A stretch of DNA of 64,000 nt from contig NZ_RKIC01000011.1 in assembly GCF_003755185.1 (NCBI RefSeq), positions 283,018-347,017 on the forward strand. The letters run 5' to 3'. The position numbers and the translations under genes are program-made. The notes under the pieces were generated by a model, which ran no database searches, was not told where the DNA came from, and saw only the letters and a list, made by a program, of their open reading frames with translations. This document shows, in pieces, positions 1 through 9,074 of this stretch. Positions within the stretch are counted from its first letter, which is position 1; the number at the start of each line of letters is the position of its first letter. This DNA comes from Frigoribacterium sp. PhB24 (GTDB lineage: Bacteria; Actinomycetota; Actinomycetes; Actinomycetales; Microbacteriaceae).

Positions 1-241
1 TCGGGTGTGCCGTTCTCCTGAGTTGCCGGTGGCCGGCTGGATTGGGGGAGCGCGCTGGTGTCGGTGACTCCGGAGGTCGGCGGTGCCGCGCCTCCTCACG
101 GGGGTCGGGTGTGCCGTTCTCCTGAGTTGCCGGTGGCCGGCTGGATTGGGGGAGCGCGCTGGTGTCGGTGACTCCGGAGGTCGGCGGTGCCGCGCCTCCT
201 GGCGGGGGTCGGGTGTGCCGTTCTCCTGAGTTGCCGGTGGC
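1..241. repeat. 104-bp tandem repeat, about 2.3 copies
   Basis: Copy 1 covers 1-104, copy 2 covers 105-208, and a partial third copy runs from 209 to about 241. Copies 1 and 2 differ only at the CA/GG pair 97-98 versus 201-202. Each full copy carries the segment TGCCGTTCTCCTGAGTTGCC and the dispersed core CGCGCCTCC (87-95, 191-199). The array may extend left of the window. No convincing gene lies in 1-352. Confidence 0.95.
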
Positions 242-352
242 TCGATCGAGGACCGCGCACGCACCTGGGTCGAGGACCGGACGAGGAGGCGCGGGTCGGC
301 GAACCCCGGACCGCACTACGGTGGACCAGTCACCGCCGCCTAGGAGAACACC

Positions 353-1480
353 GTGAAGACCATCGACGACCTTGCCTCGGGGTTCACCGACGAGCCCGGA
401 TACTTCGACTTCGCGAAGTGGGGCCCCATATCGAGCTCCGTCGCGGACGAGCAGCGCTCGCTGGTCGAGGTGCAGGCGCGGGCGCGCTTCGGGTCCGAGA
501 TCGCCTTGACCGAGCAGGCGGGGCGTGTCGGCCGGGCGATCTCGTCGCTCGTCGGCTTCGCGCCCGACCACGTCGTCTTCCAGCCGAACACGAGCGCGGG
601 TCTCACGCACGCGATGTTCGGTCTGACCGGGCAGGTGCTGATGTCGCCGCGGGACTACCCGAGCATGCCGATCGCAGCGACCCGCTCGGCCGAGGCGTTG
701 CGCGTGCTCGAGCCGGTGTGGATGGACCTCGACCACGACGTCGTGACGCCGGCCGTGGTGCAGCGTCACCTGACCGATGAGGTCGCGGCGGTCGCCGTCA
801 GCCTCGTGGACTACCGCACGGGGTACCTCGTGGATCTCGAAGGAATCCGCCAGGTCATCGGCGACCGGTTGCTGATCGTCGACGCGATCCAGGGCTTCGG
901 CGTGGTCGATGCCCCCTACGCCGTGGCCGACGTGGTCGCCTCCGGCGGGCAGAAGTGGGTCCGCGCGGGCTGGGGCACGGGTTTCCTGGCGTTGAGCGAC
1001 CGCGCACTGTCCGCCCTGACCCCGGTGTTCAGCGGCGTCGCCGGCAGCGACCTCGCCCTCGGCGGCTGGTACCACGACCCGCAGCCGACCCTCCCGGGCG
1101 CGGCCGCGTTCCAGGTGACCAACCCCGATCCCATCGCCCAGGCCCGGTTCGCGACGGCGCTCGAGGACCTCGCGGACGTGGGAGTGGCCGCCGTCTCGCG
1201 AGCCGTGGCCGAGCGGGCCACCCGCGTGATCGACCTGGCCGACGAGTTCGCCGTGCCGGTGGTGTCGCCCCGCGACGAGGCGGAACGTGCCGGGATCGTC
1301 GTGCTCGAGCCAGCCCTCGACCAGATGACGACGCTGACGGCCGCGCTCATCAACCACGGGGTCACCGCGACGGTGCGCGACACGACCGTCCGGTTGAGCG
1401 TGCACGTGTCGACGGGCGACGACTCGTTCGAGATGCTGCGCGGCGCGTTCACCTCGTTCGGCACGAGCGTCTTCTACTAG
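353..1480 (+). CDS. Class V aminotransferase-fold PLP-dependent enzyme
   Basis: This 375-residue protein has the fold-type I layout of class V aminotransferases and cysteine desulfurases. The PLP-contacting Asp lies in LIVDAIQGFG (about D177) and the Schiff-base Lys in SGGQKW (K201). A Ser/Thr-rich phosphate-binding stretch, NTSAGLTHA, is near residue 80. No cysteine-desulfurase active-site Cys loop is evident, so an aminotransferase or related lyase is more likely than NifS/IscS. The start is GTG at 353, preceded by TAGGAGA at 341-347. It stands alone between two repeat-rich spacers, so the substrate cannot be inferred from neighbours. Confidence 0.8.
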   Translation: MKTIDDLASGFTDEPGYFDFAKWGPISSSVADEQRSLVEVQARARFGSEIALTEQAGRVGRAISSLVGFAPDHVVFQPNTSAGLTHAMFGLTGQVLMSPRDYPSMPIAATRSAEALRVLEPVWMDLDHDVVTPAVVQRHLTDEVAAVAVSLVDYRTGYLVDLEGIRQVIGDRLLIVDAIQGFGVVDAPYAVADVVASGGQKWVRAGWGTGFLALSDRALSALTPVFSGVAGSDLALGGWYHDPQPTLPGAAAFQVTNPDPIAQARFATALEDLADVGVAAVSRAVAERATRVIDLADEFAVPVVSPRDEAERAGIVVLEPALDQMTTLTAALINHGVTATVRDTTVRLSVHVSTGDDSFEMLRGAFTSFGTSVFY

Positions 1481-1489
1481 GCGGCGTGG

Positions 1490-1667
1490 GGCGCCCCGCG
1501 ACCGGTGCCCCGCGACCCAGTGCCCGGCGACCGACGCCCGGTGCCCGACGCCCGGCGCCCCGCGCCCCGCGACCAGTGCCCGGCGACCGGCGCCCGGCGA
1601 CCGGCGACCCGCGACCGGCGACCGACGCCCGGCGCCCCGCGACCCGCGACCCTCGACCCTCGACCGG
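1490..1667. repeat. Degenerate GC-rich minisatellite
   Basis: The spacer after the aminotransferase stop (1481-1862, about 380 bases) holds a run of variant GCGACC / CGGCGCCC / GCGACCCGCGACC units from about 1490 to 1667. Several frames are open through it, but their translations are only Arg/Pro/Ala repeats, so I do not call a gene. The remainder (1668-1862) is non-repetitive and presumably contains the phoH promoter; I could not place that promoter confidently. Confidence 0.7.
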
Positions 1668-1862
1668 CACATGAGGGTCGTTCACCTGATCGTCACACGA
1701 CACGGTCACGCCCACGATGCGGACGTCGGACGGGCGTCGTAGGTTCGTCTCATCGGGCAAGGAGTCCGATCGAGACGGCCACGAAAGTTCGCCTCGCAAC
1801 TGCTCCGCGGCCGTCTCTGCCGAAGGTACCCGGGTGCCCAGCCGCCCGAGGACGGAGTGGTC

Positions 1863-3221
1863 GTGACCGCGTCGAACATCACCTCAACCGAACGCAACAC
1901 CGCAGCGAGCACGAGGGGTGAGCAGGCGGTCGCCCAGCGCACCTACGTGCTCGACACGTCGGTGCTGCTGTCCGATCCCCAGGCGCTCTTCCGCTTCGCG
2001 GAACACGACGTCGTGCTGCCCGTCGTCGTGGTCAGCGAACTCGAGGGCAAACGTCACGACCCCGAGCTGGGCTACTTCGCCCGGCAGGCCCTCCGCCTGC
2101 TCGACGACCTCCGCGTGAAGCACGACCGTCTCGACTTCCCGGTGGCCGTCGGTGACGGAGGTTCGCTGCGTGTCGAATTGAACCATTCGAACATGTCGGT
2201 GCTGCCCTCGGGTCTGCAGCTGAACGACGCGGATTCCCGCATCCTGGCCGTCGCCTCGAACCTGGCCGCCGACGGGCTGGCCGTCACCGTCGTCTCGAAA
2301 GACCTGCCGCTTCGGGTCAAGGCCGCGTCCATCGGTCTCGCCGCGGAAGAGTACCGGGCCGAGCAGGTGGTCGACAGCGGCTACACGGGGCAGACCTCGA
2401 TCGACGTCTCGAGTGAGCAGATGGCGTCGTTCTACGAGTCCGAGAAGATCTCGAGCCGTGCCCTCGGCGACGTCCCCGTCAACACGGGGGTGGTCGTCCA
2501 CTCCGACCGTGGCTCGGCGTTGGGGCGGGTGGTCTCCCGTGGCGAGGCACGCCTGGTCCGTGGCGACCGTGACGTCTTCGGGCTGCACGGTCGTTCGGCC
2601 GAGCAGCGTCTGGCCATCGACCTGCTGCTCGACCCCGAGGTGGGCATCGTGTCGCTGGGTGGAAGCGCCGGCACGGGCAAGTCGGCTCTGGCTCTCTGCG
2701 CCGGGCTCGAGGCCGTGCTCGAGAAACAGCAGCACAAGAAGATCATGGTGTTCCGGCCGCTCTACGCCGTGGGCGGGCAAGACCTCGGCTTCCTGCCCGG
2801 TGACGCCGGAGAGAAGATGAACCCCTGGGCGCAGGCCGTCTTCGACACCCTGGGCGCGATCGTGTCGCAGAACGTCCTCGACGAGGTGGTCGAGCGGGGC
2901 ATCCTCGAGGTGCTGCCGCTGACGCACATCCGAGGTCGCTCGTTGCACGACGCGTTCGTGATCGTCGACGAGGCCCAGTCCCTCGAGCGCAACGTGCTGT
3001 TGACCGTGCTCAGCCGCATCGGCCAGAACTCGCGCGTGGTCCTGACGCACGACGTGGCGCAGCGGGACAACCTGCGCGTCGGTCGTCACGACGGTGTCGC
3101 CTCGGTCATCGAGACGCTCAAGGGCCACCCGCTGTTCGGTCACGTCACGTTGACCCGCTCCGAGCGCTCGGCCATCGCGGCCCTCGTCACCGAGATGCTC
3201 GAGTCCAACGACCTGATGTAG
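1863..3221 (+). CDS. PhoH family protein with N-terminal PIN domain (PhoH2-type)
   Basis: A 452-residue two-domain protein. The N-terminal PIN ribonuclease domain has its acidic residues in YVLDTSVLL (about D31), SELEGK, LNDADSR and SKDLPLR. The C-terminal PhoH ATPase has Walker [10 protein letters not shown] (about 266-274) and Walker [13 protein letters not shown]-PhoH fusions in actinobacteria are RNA helicase/ribonucleases. GTG at 1863 is preferred because GGAG at 1854-1857 sits five bases before it; the GTG at 1857 would overlap that ribosome-binding site. A hairpin follows the stop directly. Family assignment is firm; the biological RNA target is unknown. Confidence 0.93.
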   Translation: MTASNITSTERNTAASTRGEQAVAQRTYVLDTSVLLSDPQALFRFAEHDVVLPVVVVSELEGKRHDPELGYFARQALRLLDDLRVKHDRLDFPVAVGDGGSLRVELNHSNMSVLPSGLQLNDADSRILAVASNLAADGLAVTVVSKDLPLRVKAASIGLAAEEYRAEQVVDSGYTGQTSIDVSSEQMASFYESEKISSRALGDVPVNTGVVVHSDRGSALGRVVSRGEARLVRGDRDVFGLHGRSAEQRLAIDLLLDPEVGIVSLGGSAGTGKSALALCAGLEAVLEKQQHKKIMVFRPLYAVGGQDLGFLPGDAGEKMNPWAQAVFDTLGAIVSQNVLDEVVERGILEVLPLTHIRGRSLHDAFVIVDEAQSLERNVLLTVLSRIGQNSRVVLTHDVAQRDNLRVGRHDGVASVIETLKGHPLFGHVTLTRSERSAIAALVTEMLESNDLM

Positions 3222-3228
3222 CAGGGTC

Positions 3229-3264
3229 GCAGGAGGCGCCGGTCACCCGGCCCGCGCCTCCTGC
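3229..3264. terminator. Hairpin built from the GGAGGCGCG motif, 3' of phoH
   Basis: GCAGGAGGCGC (3229-3239) pairs perfectly with GCGCCTCCTGC (3254-3264) across a 14-base loop, starting eight bases after the phoH stop. The stem consists of the dispersed GGAGGCGC motif. There is no T tract. Confidence 0.6.
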
Positions 3265-3713
3265 CCGCCCGTCGTGCTGGACGTCGTCGGCCCCTCGCGT
3301 CGTCGGCAACTCAGGAGATCGGCACGGTCCTGTCGATTCAGGACGCCGCTGATCGCCGTTCTCCGGAGTTGGCGGCACGTCCTCGGGCACGTCGCGACCA
3401 GGGGCTCGTCACCCGACCACGTCACGGCACGAGCGGCGCGCCGTCGGACATCATCCGTCGGGCGGCAACTCCTTGGTTCGGCACGGTCCGTCGACGCACG
3501 GGGCTGCGTGGGTGGCGTTCTCCGGACTCGCCGACGGGCGCCGGGCACGCGCGCGGCGTCAGGCGCATCCAGACGGGCAGGCGCGGGCGCGGACGTGTCG
3601 TCCGTCCACGGCGGATCGGAACGTCCCGTCCCCACCTGGCGCGGGCCGGTCACCGTCCACCGGGTGGCGTTCGCGCACCGCCGAGGAGGCGCGGGCCGCG
3701 TCAACCTGTCGGC
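3265..3713. repeat. Intergenic spacer with degenerate repeats
   Basis: No gene is supported in this stretch. It contains three recognisable relatives of the 22-base segment found in the 104-bp repeat at the window start: 3304-3327 (CGGCAACTCAGGAG...CGGCACGG), 3354-3378 (CGCCGTTCTCCGGAGTTGGC) and 3463-3486 (CGGCAACTCC...CGGCACGG). A weaker relative lies near 3513-3536, and a GGAGGCGCG core is at 3685-3693. Open frames through here are shadows of high G+C. Confidence 0.6.
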
Positions 3714-4754
3714 ATGCAGCAGATCGCGACGCACGTCAGACAAGCCGGTGGGGTCCTCCACAAACAGGACCTCGTCGCCCTCGGCGCATCCGACCGGATG
3801 CTCACCGCCGCCGTGAGGTCCGGGCGCGTCCACCGGGCCCGTCGTGGCTGGTACACGACCTTCCCGCCGGGGGACGCGAGGCACGAAGCGGTGCGCATCG
3901 GAGGCAGGTTGACCGGAGCGTCACTCCTGGCCTTGCTCGGGGCGTGGATGTGGACGACCACTCCCACCGTCACCGTCGTGGTGCCGCCGGGAGCCTCACG
4001 TCTGCGTCCGAGGCGTGGTGCGACGGTTCGCTGGCGGGCCGACGGCCGAGTGCCGCCGCGGACGCTCCACCAGCCGGTCCTGCGCCAACCCGACGACGAC
4101 GAGCACGCTGTCGAGGACGCACGGCGGGCGGCCTGGGCCGTGCCTCTGCGCACCGCTCTCGTGGACGCCGTCGTGGCAGCACCACTCGACGAGGCGGTGG
4201 CCCTGTTGGACTGGGCACTGTCCAGCGGGAACTTCTCGCTCGCTGGACTGCACGCGGCCTTCGTAGCGGCTCCGTCGGACGTGAGGGGTGTCGTCGATTG
4301 GGCCGATCCGCTGAGCGAGAGCTTCATCGAGAGCGTCACTCGGGCGACGTTCGTCGGCCTGGGGCACCGTGTCGAGTCCCAGGTGAGGGTCGGCCCGGGT
4401 GACCGTCGCCGCGTCGACGTCGTCGTGGACGAGGTCGTCGCACTCGAACTCGACGGGCGCAGCTCGCACGCCGACACGTTCGATGCTGATCGGATGAAGG
4501 ACCTCGCGATCACGATCCGGGGACGGACCGCCCTTCGCGCCAGCTACGAGATGGTGCGTGATCATCGACCGCTCGTCGTCGAGGCCGTCCAAGCGGTGCT
4601 CGAGGAAGCCCGGCGACCCCGGCGCCCCCTGCTCGTACCGAGCGGTCGTGCTCAGCATCCCGGTGTCCGGCACACCCGTGGCCGACGCCCGTGGCATCTG
4701 GTTCGTCCGGCCCCCGGACACGCTGCCGGCCTGGTTCCGCCGGGAGCATCGTGA
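3714..4754 (+). CDS. AbiEi-type antitoxin-domain protein with C-terminal DUF559/Vsr-like domain
   Basis: This 346-residue protein starts at ATG 3714; the frame is open further upstream, but homology begins here. Residues 1-60 resemble the AbiEi antitoxin N-terminal winged helix (IATHVRQAGGVLHKQDL ... RARRGWY). The C-terminal half (about 200-300) has the DUF559/Vsr-like pattern RRRVDVVVDE-VVALELDGRSSH followed by RMKDLAI, with D and E-x-D in PD-(D/E)XK-like positions. Such proteins are common as orphans in actinobacteria; no AbiEii toxin is adjacent. The last 45 residues are Arg/Pro-rich and look like low-complexity extension. Its stop overlaps the next start (GTGA). Function beyond the domain call is unknown. 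Confidence 0.7.
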   Translation: MQQIATHVRQAGGVLHKQDLVALGASDRMLTAAVRSGRVHRARRGWYTTFPPGDARHEAVRIGGRLTGASLLALLGAWMWTTTPTVTVVVPPGASRLRPRRGATVRWRADGRVPPRTLHQPVLRQPDDDEHAVEDARRAAWAVPLRTALVDAVVAAPLDEAVALLDWALSSGNFSLAGLHAAFVAAPSDVRGVVDWADPLSESFIESVTRATFVGLGHRVESQVRVGPGDRRRVDVVVDEVVALELDGRSSHADTFDADRMKDLAITIRGRTALRASYEMVRDHRPLVVEAVQAVLEEARRPRRPLLVPSGRAQHPGVRHTRGRRPWHLVRPAPGHAAGLVPPGAS

Positions 4755-5680
4755 TCGAGCCGGGCCGCATCGAGCCGGGCCGCATCGAGCCGGGACTGGG
4801 CTCGGCGGACGGGGCGGTCGGAGCGGACGGCGCGATCGACGCGGTCGGAGCGGACGGGGCGAAGGGCGCGAACGGAGCGGACGGCGCGATCGGCGCGGTC
4901 GGAGTCGGCTCGGCGATCGGGGTGGGCTCGGCGGACGGAGCAGGACCGTCCGGTGGGGCGGCATCTCGAGACCACGTCAGGCCAGTTTCCGAGCGCGCCC
5001 AGGCCCGCGAGGCCGTCGGAGTGGCCGCACTGGCGGCGGTGACGATCGCAGCGGCCGCTACGGCTGCCGGTGTCGATCTCATCCCCCAGGCCGGCCCGCT
5101 CGCGGGTGCGAACGAGGGCGCGAGGACGCTCGTCGGATGTCTCGGAGTGGCGGTGGTGACGCCGGCTCTCGTGCGCATCGACATCACCGAACGCCGTCTG
5201 CCGAACGTCCTCGTCGCGGTCGCCGCAGGTGCATGGGGCGTGTCGACTGCTCTGCTCGTTATCGGGGGCGACCCGGAGGCGGCGGCGACGAGCCTGGCCA
5301 CCTCGTTGGCCGTCGCCGTGGTCGGTCTGGTGGCCGCGCTGATCGGGGGCCTGGGCATGGGGGACGTCAAACTCGGCGCCGTGCTGAGCGGTGTCGTGTC
5401 ACCGACCGGACCGATGGCGCTGCTCGTCTTCTGGGGTCTCGCCGGCACGCTGGCGGTCGGGATGGCCGGTGTCCGGTCGTTCCACTCGAGACGGGAGCTG
5501 TCACCTCGACCTTCAGACCCTCGACCGTCAGGCCCGCGACCGTCAGGCCCGCGACCGTCAGGCCCGCGACCGTCTGTTCGAGACGTGCCGTTCGGGCCGT
5601 GCCTGCTGGCTGCGTTCTGGTGGGTCGTGGTGAGCCGCCCGGCCTTCGTCGGCTTCGACGCCGTCCTGGTGGCGCGGTGA
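4751..5680 (+). CDS. A24-family prepilin peptidase (CpaA/TadV-like) with low-complexity insertions
   Basis: A membrane aspartic peptidase of the type IV prepilin peptidase family. The two catalytic Asp motifs are visible: RIDITERRLPN and GLGMGDVKL. Several hydrophobic helices surround them. GTG 4751 is chosen because it overlaps the upstream stop (GTGA) and follows GGGAGC at 4742-4747, giving 309 residues; the frame is open 20 codons further. The first 75 residues are Gly/Ala/Asp repeats (EPGRI, then GADGAIGAVG types), and a PRPSG repeat sits between the last two helices. No pilin or Tad/Flp genes are nearby, so its substrate is not in this window. The peptidase call is good; activity is unproven. 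Confidence 0.75.
   Translation: MIEPGRIEPGRIEPGLGSADGAVGADGAIDAVGADGAKGANGADGAIGAVGVGSAIGVGSADGAGPSGGAASRDHVRPVSERAQAREAVGVAALAAVTIAAAATAAGVDLIPQAGPLAGANEGARTLVGCLGVAVVTPALVRIDITERRLPNVLVAVAAGAWGVSTALLVIGGDPEAAATSLATSLAVAVVGLVAALIGGLGMGDVKLGAVLSGVVSPTGPMALLVFWGLAGTLAVGMAGVRSFHSRRELSPRPSDPRPSGPRPSGPRPSGPRPSVRDVPFGPCLLAAFWWVVVSRPAFVGFDAVLVAR
4754..4798 (+). repeat. 15-bp in-frame tandem repeat at the 5' end of the prepilin peptidase gene
   Basis: Three copies of a 15-bp unit (ATCGAGCCGGGCCGC and variants) encode IEPGR repeats directly after the GTG start. A looser Gly-Ala-Asp coding repeat follows to about 4940. Confidence 0.8.
5522..5577 (+). repeat. 15-bp in-frame tandem repeat near the 3' end of the prepilin peptidase gene
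   Basis: CGACCGTCAGGCCCG repeats at 5522-5536, 5537-5551 and 5552-5566, with a partial fourth copy. Because the period is a multiple of three, it encodes repeated PRPSG without breaking the frame. It lies in a loop between hydrophobic segments. Confidence 0.9.
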
Positions 5681-5721
5681 CGTCAGCGCTGGGGTCCCAT
5701 CGCCCCAGGGCGAGGTGTCGA

Positions 5722-5808
5722 GACCACGAGTCGGCCAGACCACGAGTCGGCCAGACCACCGGTCGTCCAGACCACGAGTCGGCCAGACCACGAGTCGGCC
5801 AGACCACA
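5722..5808. repeat. 16-bp tandem repeat, five copies plus a partial one
   Basis: GACCACGAGTCGGCCA repeats at 5722, 5738, 5754 (variant GACCACCGGTCGTCCA), 5770 and 5786, with a seven-base partial copy at 5802. Both flanks carry GTGTCGAGAC. It is intergenic, between the prepilin peptidase stop and the fumC terminator. A 16-base period would shift any reading frame, consistent with a non-coding location. Confidence 0.95.
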
Positions 5809-5821
5809 AGGTGTCGAGACG

Positions 5822-5866
5822 CCGAGGAGGCACGCTCCGGTCGATGACGGACGCGCGCCTCCTCGG
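5822..5866 (-). terminator. Hairpin 3' of fumC, built from the GGAGGCGCG motif
   Basis: CCGAGGAGGCACGC (5822-5835) and GCGCGCCTCCTCGG (5853-5866) form a 14-bp stem. The single irregular pair is A-C on the plus strand but a permitted G-U wobble in minus-strand RNA, so the hairpin is better formed in the fumC transcript. It sits 46 bases past the fumC stop. Confidence 0.6.
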
Positions 5867-5911
5867 GTTATCGCGATCACGACGCCCCCGTGCCGGGGGC
5901 GCGATGAGGGC

Positions 5912-7312
5912 TCAGCCCGGGTGGGTCATGCTGAGGACGTCGAGCGCGGTGTCGAGCTGCTGCTCGGTGACCTCGCCTCGCTCGACGAACCCGAGGTCGA
6001 CGACGGCCTCGCGGACGGTCAGCTTCTGGGCGACCGCGTGCTTGGCGACCTTGGCCGCCGCTTCGTAGCCGATGACCCGGTTGAGCGGCGTCACGATCGA
6101 GGGAGACGACTCGGCCAGGGCGCGGGCATGCTCGACGTTCGCCTCGAGCCCGTCGATCGTCTTGTCGGCGAGGGCCCGCGTGGCGTTCGAGAGCAGCCGG
6201 ATCGACTCGAGCAACGCCGTGCCCATCACGGGGATCGCGACGTTGAGCTCGAACGCTCCGGACGCGCCTGCCCAGGCGATCGTGGCATCGTTGCCGATCA
6301 CCCGCGCCGAGACCATGAGCACGGCCTCGGGGATGACCGGGTTGACCTTGCCGGGCATGATCGACGAGCCCGGCTGCAGGTCGGGGATGTGCAGTTCTCC
6401 GAGCCCGGCGTTGGGCCCCGAGCCCATCCACCGGATGTCGTTGTTGATCTTGGTCAGGCTCACGGCGAGCACCCGGAGGGCGCCGGAGGCCTCGACCAGG
6501 GCATCGCGGGCCCCTTGCGCCTCGAAGTGGTCGAGGGCTTCGGTGACGGGCAGGCCGCTGTCGTCCGCGAGAGCCGTGATGACCCGCTGGGGGAAGCCCA
6601 GGGGAGTGTTGATGCCGGTGCCCGTGGCCGTTCCGCCCAGCGGGACCTCGGCCACGCGGGGCAGGGCGCTCTGCACGCGCTCGATCGCCAGTCGGATCTG
6701 CCGTGCGTAGCCGCCGAACTCTTGACCGAGCGTGACCGGTGTGGCGTCCATGAGGTGGGTGCGGCCCGCCTTCACGACGTCGGACCAGGCCGAGGCCTTC
6801 GTCTCGAGGGAGAGCGCCAGGTGCTCGAGCGCGGGGATCAGGTCGTGCAGGAGCGCACCCGTGACGGCGACGTGGACGGAGGTCGGGAAGACGTCGTTCG
6901 ACGACTGGGAGGCGTTGACGTGGTCGTTGGGGTGGACCGCGGTGCCGTCGACGGTGCCGGCGAGGGTGGCGAGCACCTCGTTCATGTTCATGTTCGACGA
7001 GGTGCCGCTGCCGGTCTGGTAGACGTCGACCGGGAACTGGTCGTGGTGGCGGCCGCCGATGATCTGGTCGGCGGCCGAGACGATCGCGTCGGCGACGGGC
7101 TGGTCGATGATGCCCATCTCGCCGTTCACCAGGGCGGCGGCCCGCTTGATGCGTGCCAGTGCCACGATCTGCGCGGGTTCGAGCCCGGCCCCGCTGATGG
7201 GGAAGTTCTCGACGGCACGCTGCGTCTGCGCACGGTAGAGCGCCGATGTGGGCACTCGCACCTCGCCCATGGTGTCGTGCTCGATGCGGTAGTCGGTCTC
7301 GGATGTGGTCAC
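5912..7312 (-). CDS. fumC: Class II fumarate hydratase
   Basis: Catalyses reversible hydration of fumarate to L-malate in the TCA cycle, in the cytosol. The superfamily signature [11 protein letters not shown] is present near residue 316, along with the upstream substrate-site segments [13 protein letters not shown] and [17 protein letters not shown] 7312 gives 466 residues, the usual FumC length, and follows AAGGA on the minus strand; the longer open frame upstream is not homologous. The T-H-P/N-x-x-M-M class II core rules out the Fe-S class I enzyme. Carbonic anhydrase lies 85 bases upstream on the same strand and could be co-transcribed. Confidence 0.96.
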   Translation of the reverse strand: MTTSETDYRIEHDTMGEVRVPTSALYRAQTQRAVENFPISGAGLEPAQIVALARIKRAAALVNGEMGIIDQPVADAIVSAADQIIGGRHHDQFPVDVYQTGSGTSSNMNMNEVLATLAGTVDGTAVHPNDHVNASQSSNDVFPTSVHVAVTGALLHDLIPALEHLALSLETKASAWSDVVKAGRTHLMDATPVTLGQEFGGYARQIRLAIERVQSALPRVAEVPLGGTATGTGINTPLGFPQRVITALADDSGLPVTEALDHFEAQGARDALVEASGALRVLAVSLTKINNDIRWMGSGPNAGLGELHIPDLQPGSSIMPGKVNPVIPEAVLMVSARVIGNDATIAWAGASGAFELNVAIPVMGTALLESIRLLSNATRALADKTIDGLEANVEHARALAESSPSIVTPLNRVIGYEAAAKVAKHAVAQKLTVREAVVDLGFVERGEVTEQQLDTALDVLSMTHPG

Positions 7313-7397
7313 GACGTCGTGGTCCTTTCCTCGGGCCCTGCCGGGCTGCTGCGCCCGTCGAGGGCGCGGGGCGTCGGAGCGTGCGCCCCGACTCGGT

Positions 7398-8153
7398 TCA
7401 GAGTCGGCCGACGACGACCGAAGGATCGACCCGCCCGTTGGCGAGGTCGTAGTTCGCGCCGACCACGGCCAACCTACCGTCCGCGACGGCGGACGAGATG
7501 AGGGCGGACCGGTCGACGAGCGTGCGCACGGAAGCCTCGATGTGCAAGTGCCCGACCGCACGGGGGTCGAGGTCGGCGCCTGTCTCGAGGTCGAGTTGGG
7601 CGCGCTCGACGGACGGCATGATCATGTCGATCAGACCGCCGAGGAACGCCGACCCGGGGGCCGAGTCGGAACCGATCGAGTCGATGGCCGTGGCGACGGC
7701 CCCGCAACTGTCGTGGCCGAGCACCACGATCAGGGGGACGTGCAGCACCGACACGGCGTACTCGAGCGAGGCGATGACCGTGTCACCGACCACCTGGCCG
7801 GCGTTGCGCACGACGAAGAGGTCGCCGAGGCCGACGTCGAAGATGATCTCGGCGGCGAGCCGCGAGTCGGCGCACCCGAAGAGGGCCGCCACGGGTTCTT
7901 GGCCGGCCGCGAGCGAGGATCGCCGATCACTGTCTTGGTGCGGGTGCCGCGGTGCTCCGTCGACGAAGCGGTGGTTGCCCTCGACCATGCGGGTCCACGC
8001 GGTGCCGGGAGCGGAGCTCTCGGCGGGGTCGGTCGTCGCCTCACCCGTCGAAACGGGTACCGAGGCGGACGCCGCGGCCGACACGGAGGCGGAGGGGACG
8101 GTGGTCGGAGCTGCGTCGGCGGGAGCGTCGGCGGCTGAGTCGTGTCGGGTCAC
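7398..8153 (-). CDS. Beta-class carbonic anhydrase
   Basis: Interconverts CO2 and bicarbonate with a zinc cofactor. The beta-class motifs are clear: CADSRLAAE (zinc Cys plus the Asp-Arg dyad) and GHDSCGAV (zinc His and Cys). The catalytic domain occupies about residues 52-251. The first 50 residues are an Ala/Ser/Thr-rich, probably disordered extension with no obvious signal peptide, so the enzyme is likely cytosolic. It is 251 residues long, slightly longer than typical because of that extension. It starts one base from the stop of the DUF4245 gene, which suggests an operon continuing toward fumC. Confidence 0.93.
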   Translation of the reverse strand: MTRHDSAADAPADAAPTTVPSASVSAAASASVPVSTGEATTDPAESSAPGTAWTRMVEGNHRFVDGAPRHPHQDSDRRSSLAAGQEPVAALFGCADSRLAAEIIFDVGLGDLFVVRNAGQVVGDTVIASLEYAVSVLHVPLIVVLGHDSCGAVATAIDSIGSDSAPGSAFLGGLIDMIMPSVERAQLDLETGADLDPRAVGHLHIEASVRTLVDRSALISSAVADGRLAVVGANYDLANGRVDPSVVVGRL

Positions 8154-8154
8154 G

Positions 8155-8838
8155 TCACTCGCTTTCTTGGCTGGCGATCTGTTGGGCCAGGGAGCTGGCC
8201 AGGACGTCGAACTCGGAGTCGTCGGCTGTGCCGTAGAGCACGTACGAGCTGCGGTCGACGGTCGTGGTCAGGGCGTAGGCGTAGTTGCCCGGGTCGTCGG
8301 CGTCGCGTCGGTCGTAGACGTCCCAGGTGAGACCACCGATCGAGCGGGTCGACGTCGCCGCCGCGTTCTGCACCTGCAGGCTCACCCAGGTCGGGTTGGC
8401 GTCGATGCCCTGTTCGAGCCCGATGAACTGCTGGGCGGGCGTGATGAGCCCGACGTACCAGGTAGGCACGTCGTCTCGGGTGGACGACCGGACCTCGGCC
8501 GCGTTCGAGGACCATCCGTCGGGCAGGGGAGGCGCGGCGAGGGGGGCGTCGACGCTCGCCTGGGCCTGCGCCGCGACCTGGACGTAGTCGATCTCTTGGC
8601 GGTTCACGGTGCCGCTCGGACGCACGACGACGAGCACGAGGAAGAGCACGATGCCGAGCGAGGCGACGATCGACAGGGTCAGGTTGATCGCCGTCTGGTT
8701 CGCGTAGTGCTTGCGGGTGTTCTCGGCCTTGCGGGCCGCGGTCTCGTCGGGGGTCTCGGGTCGGCCGAGTTCGGCGACGACGCGGGGTTCGCGCGGACGT
8801 CGTGCGCCTCGCGGGCCGCCGTCGGAGGGGGAGGTCAT
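8155..8838 (-). CDS. DUF4245 domain-containing membrane-anchored protein
   Basis: This 227-residue protein has an Arg/Pro-rich cytoplasmic N-terminus, one hydrophobic segment (about 50-73, [21 protein letters not shown]) and an exported domain of about 150 residues with Trp-rich strands ([27 protein letters not shown]). This arrangement matches DUF4245 proteins of actinobacteria, which have no assigned function and are often found beside exonuclease VII genes, as here. It overlaps xseB by four bases (ATGA), implying translational coupling. Confidence 0.85.
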   Translation of the reverse strand: MTSPSDGGPRGARRPREPRVVAELGRPETPDETAARKAENTRKHYANQTAINLTLSIVASLGIVLFLVLVVVRPSGTVNRQEIDYVQVAAQAQASVDAPLAAPPLPDGWSSNAAEVRSSTRDDVPTWYVGLITPAQQFIGLEQGIDANPTWVSLQVQNAAATSTRSIGGLTWDVYDRRDADDPGNYAYALTTTVDRSSYVLYGTADDSEFDVLASSLAQQIASQESE

Positions 8839-9065
8839 TCGGCGGACACCTGTCGGCGGGCCGCTTCGAGGCGTTCACGGGCGCCCATCAGCCATTCTTC
8901 GCAGCGCCGCGCGAGTGCCTCGCCGCGTTCCCAGAGGGCCAGCGAGCGTTCGAGGGTCGACGCGCCCTGCTCGAGCTCGGACACGACGGACACGAGCTCG
9001 TCGCGGGCCTGCTCGTAGCTGAGCGAGGCGACGTCGGGCGGGGTGCTGGTCGGGGTGGTGTCCAC
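8835..9065 (-). CDS. xseB: Exodeoxyribonuclease VII small subunit
   Basis: A 76-residue helical subunit that pairs with XseA to form exonuclease VII, which degrades single-stranded DNA to oligonucleotides. The conserved core [20 protein letters not shown] followed by [22 protein letters not shown] is diagnostic. It lies nine bases after xseA and overlaps the DUF4245 gene, so the three genes form an operon. Length and position are normal for the family. Confidence 0.95.
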   Translation of the reverse strand: MDTTPTSTPPDVASLSYEQARDELVSVVSELEQGASTLERSLALWERGEALARRCEEWLMGARERLEAARRQVSAE

Positions 9066-9074
9066 GAGACGATC

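Noticed and set aside
1505-1921. ORFs through the GC-rich minisatellite
   Set aside because: Translations are only Arg/Pro/Ala repeats in every frame, and they run into the real phoH start.
5722-5808. CRISPR-like array of short repeats
   Set aside because: The 16-bp units are contiguous with no spacers and no cas genes are present; it is a plain tandem repeat. The same applies to the 104-bp array at 1-241.
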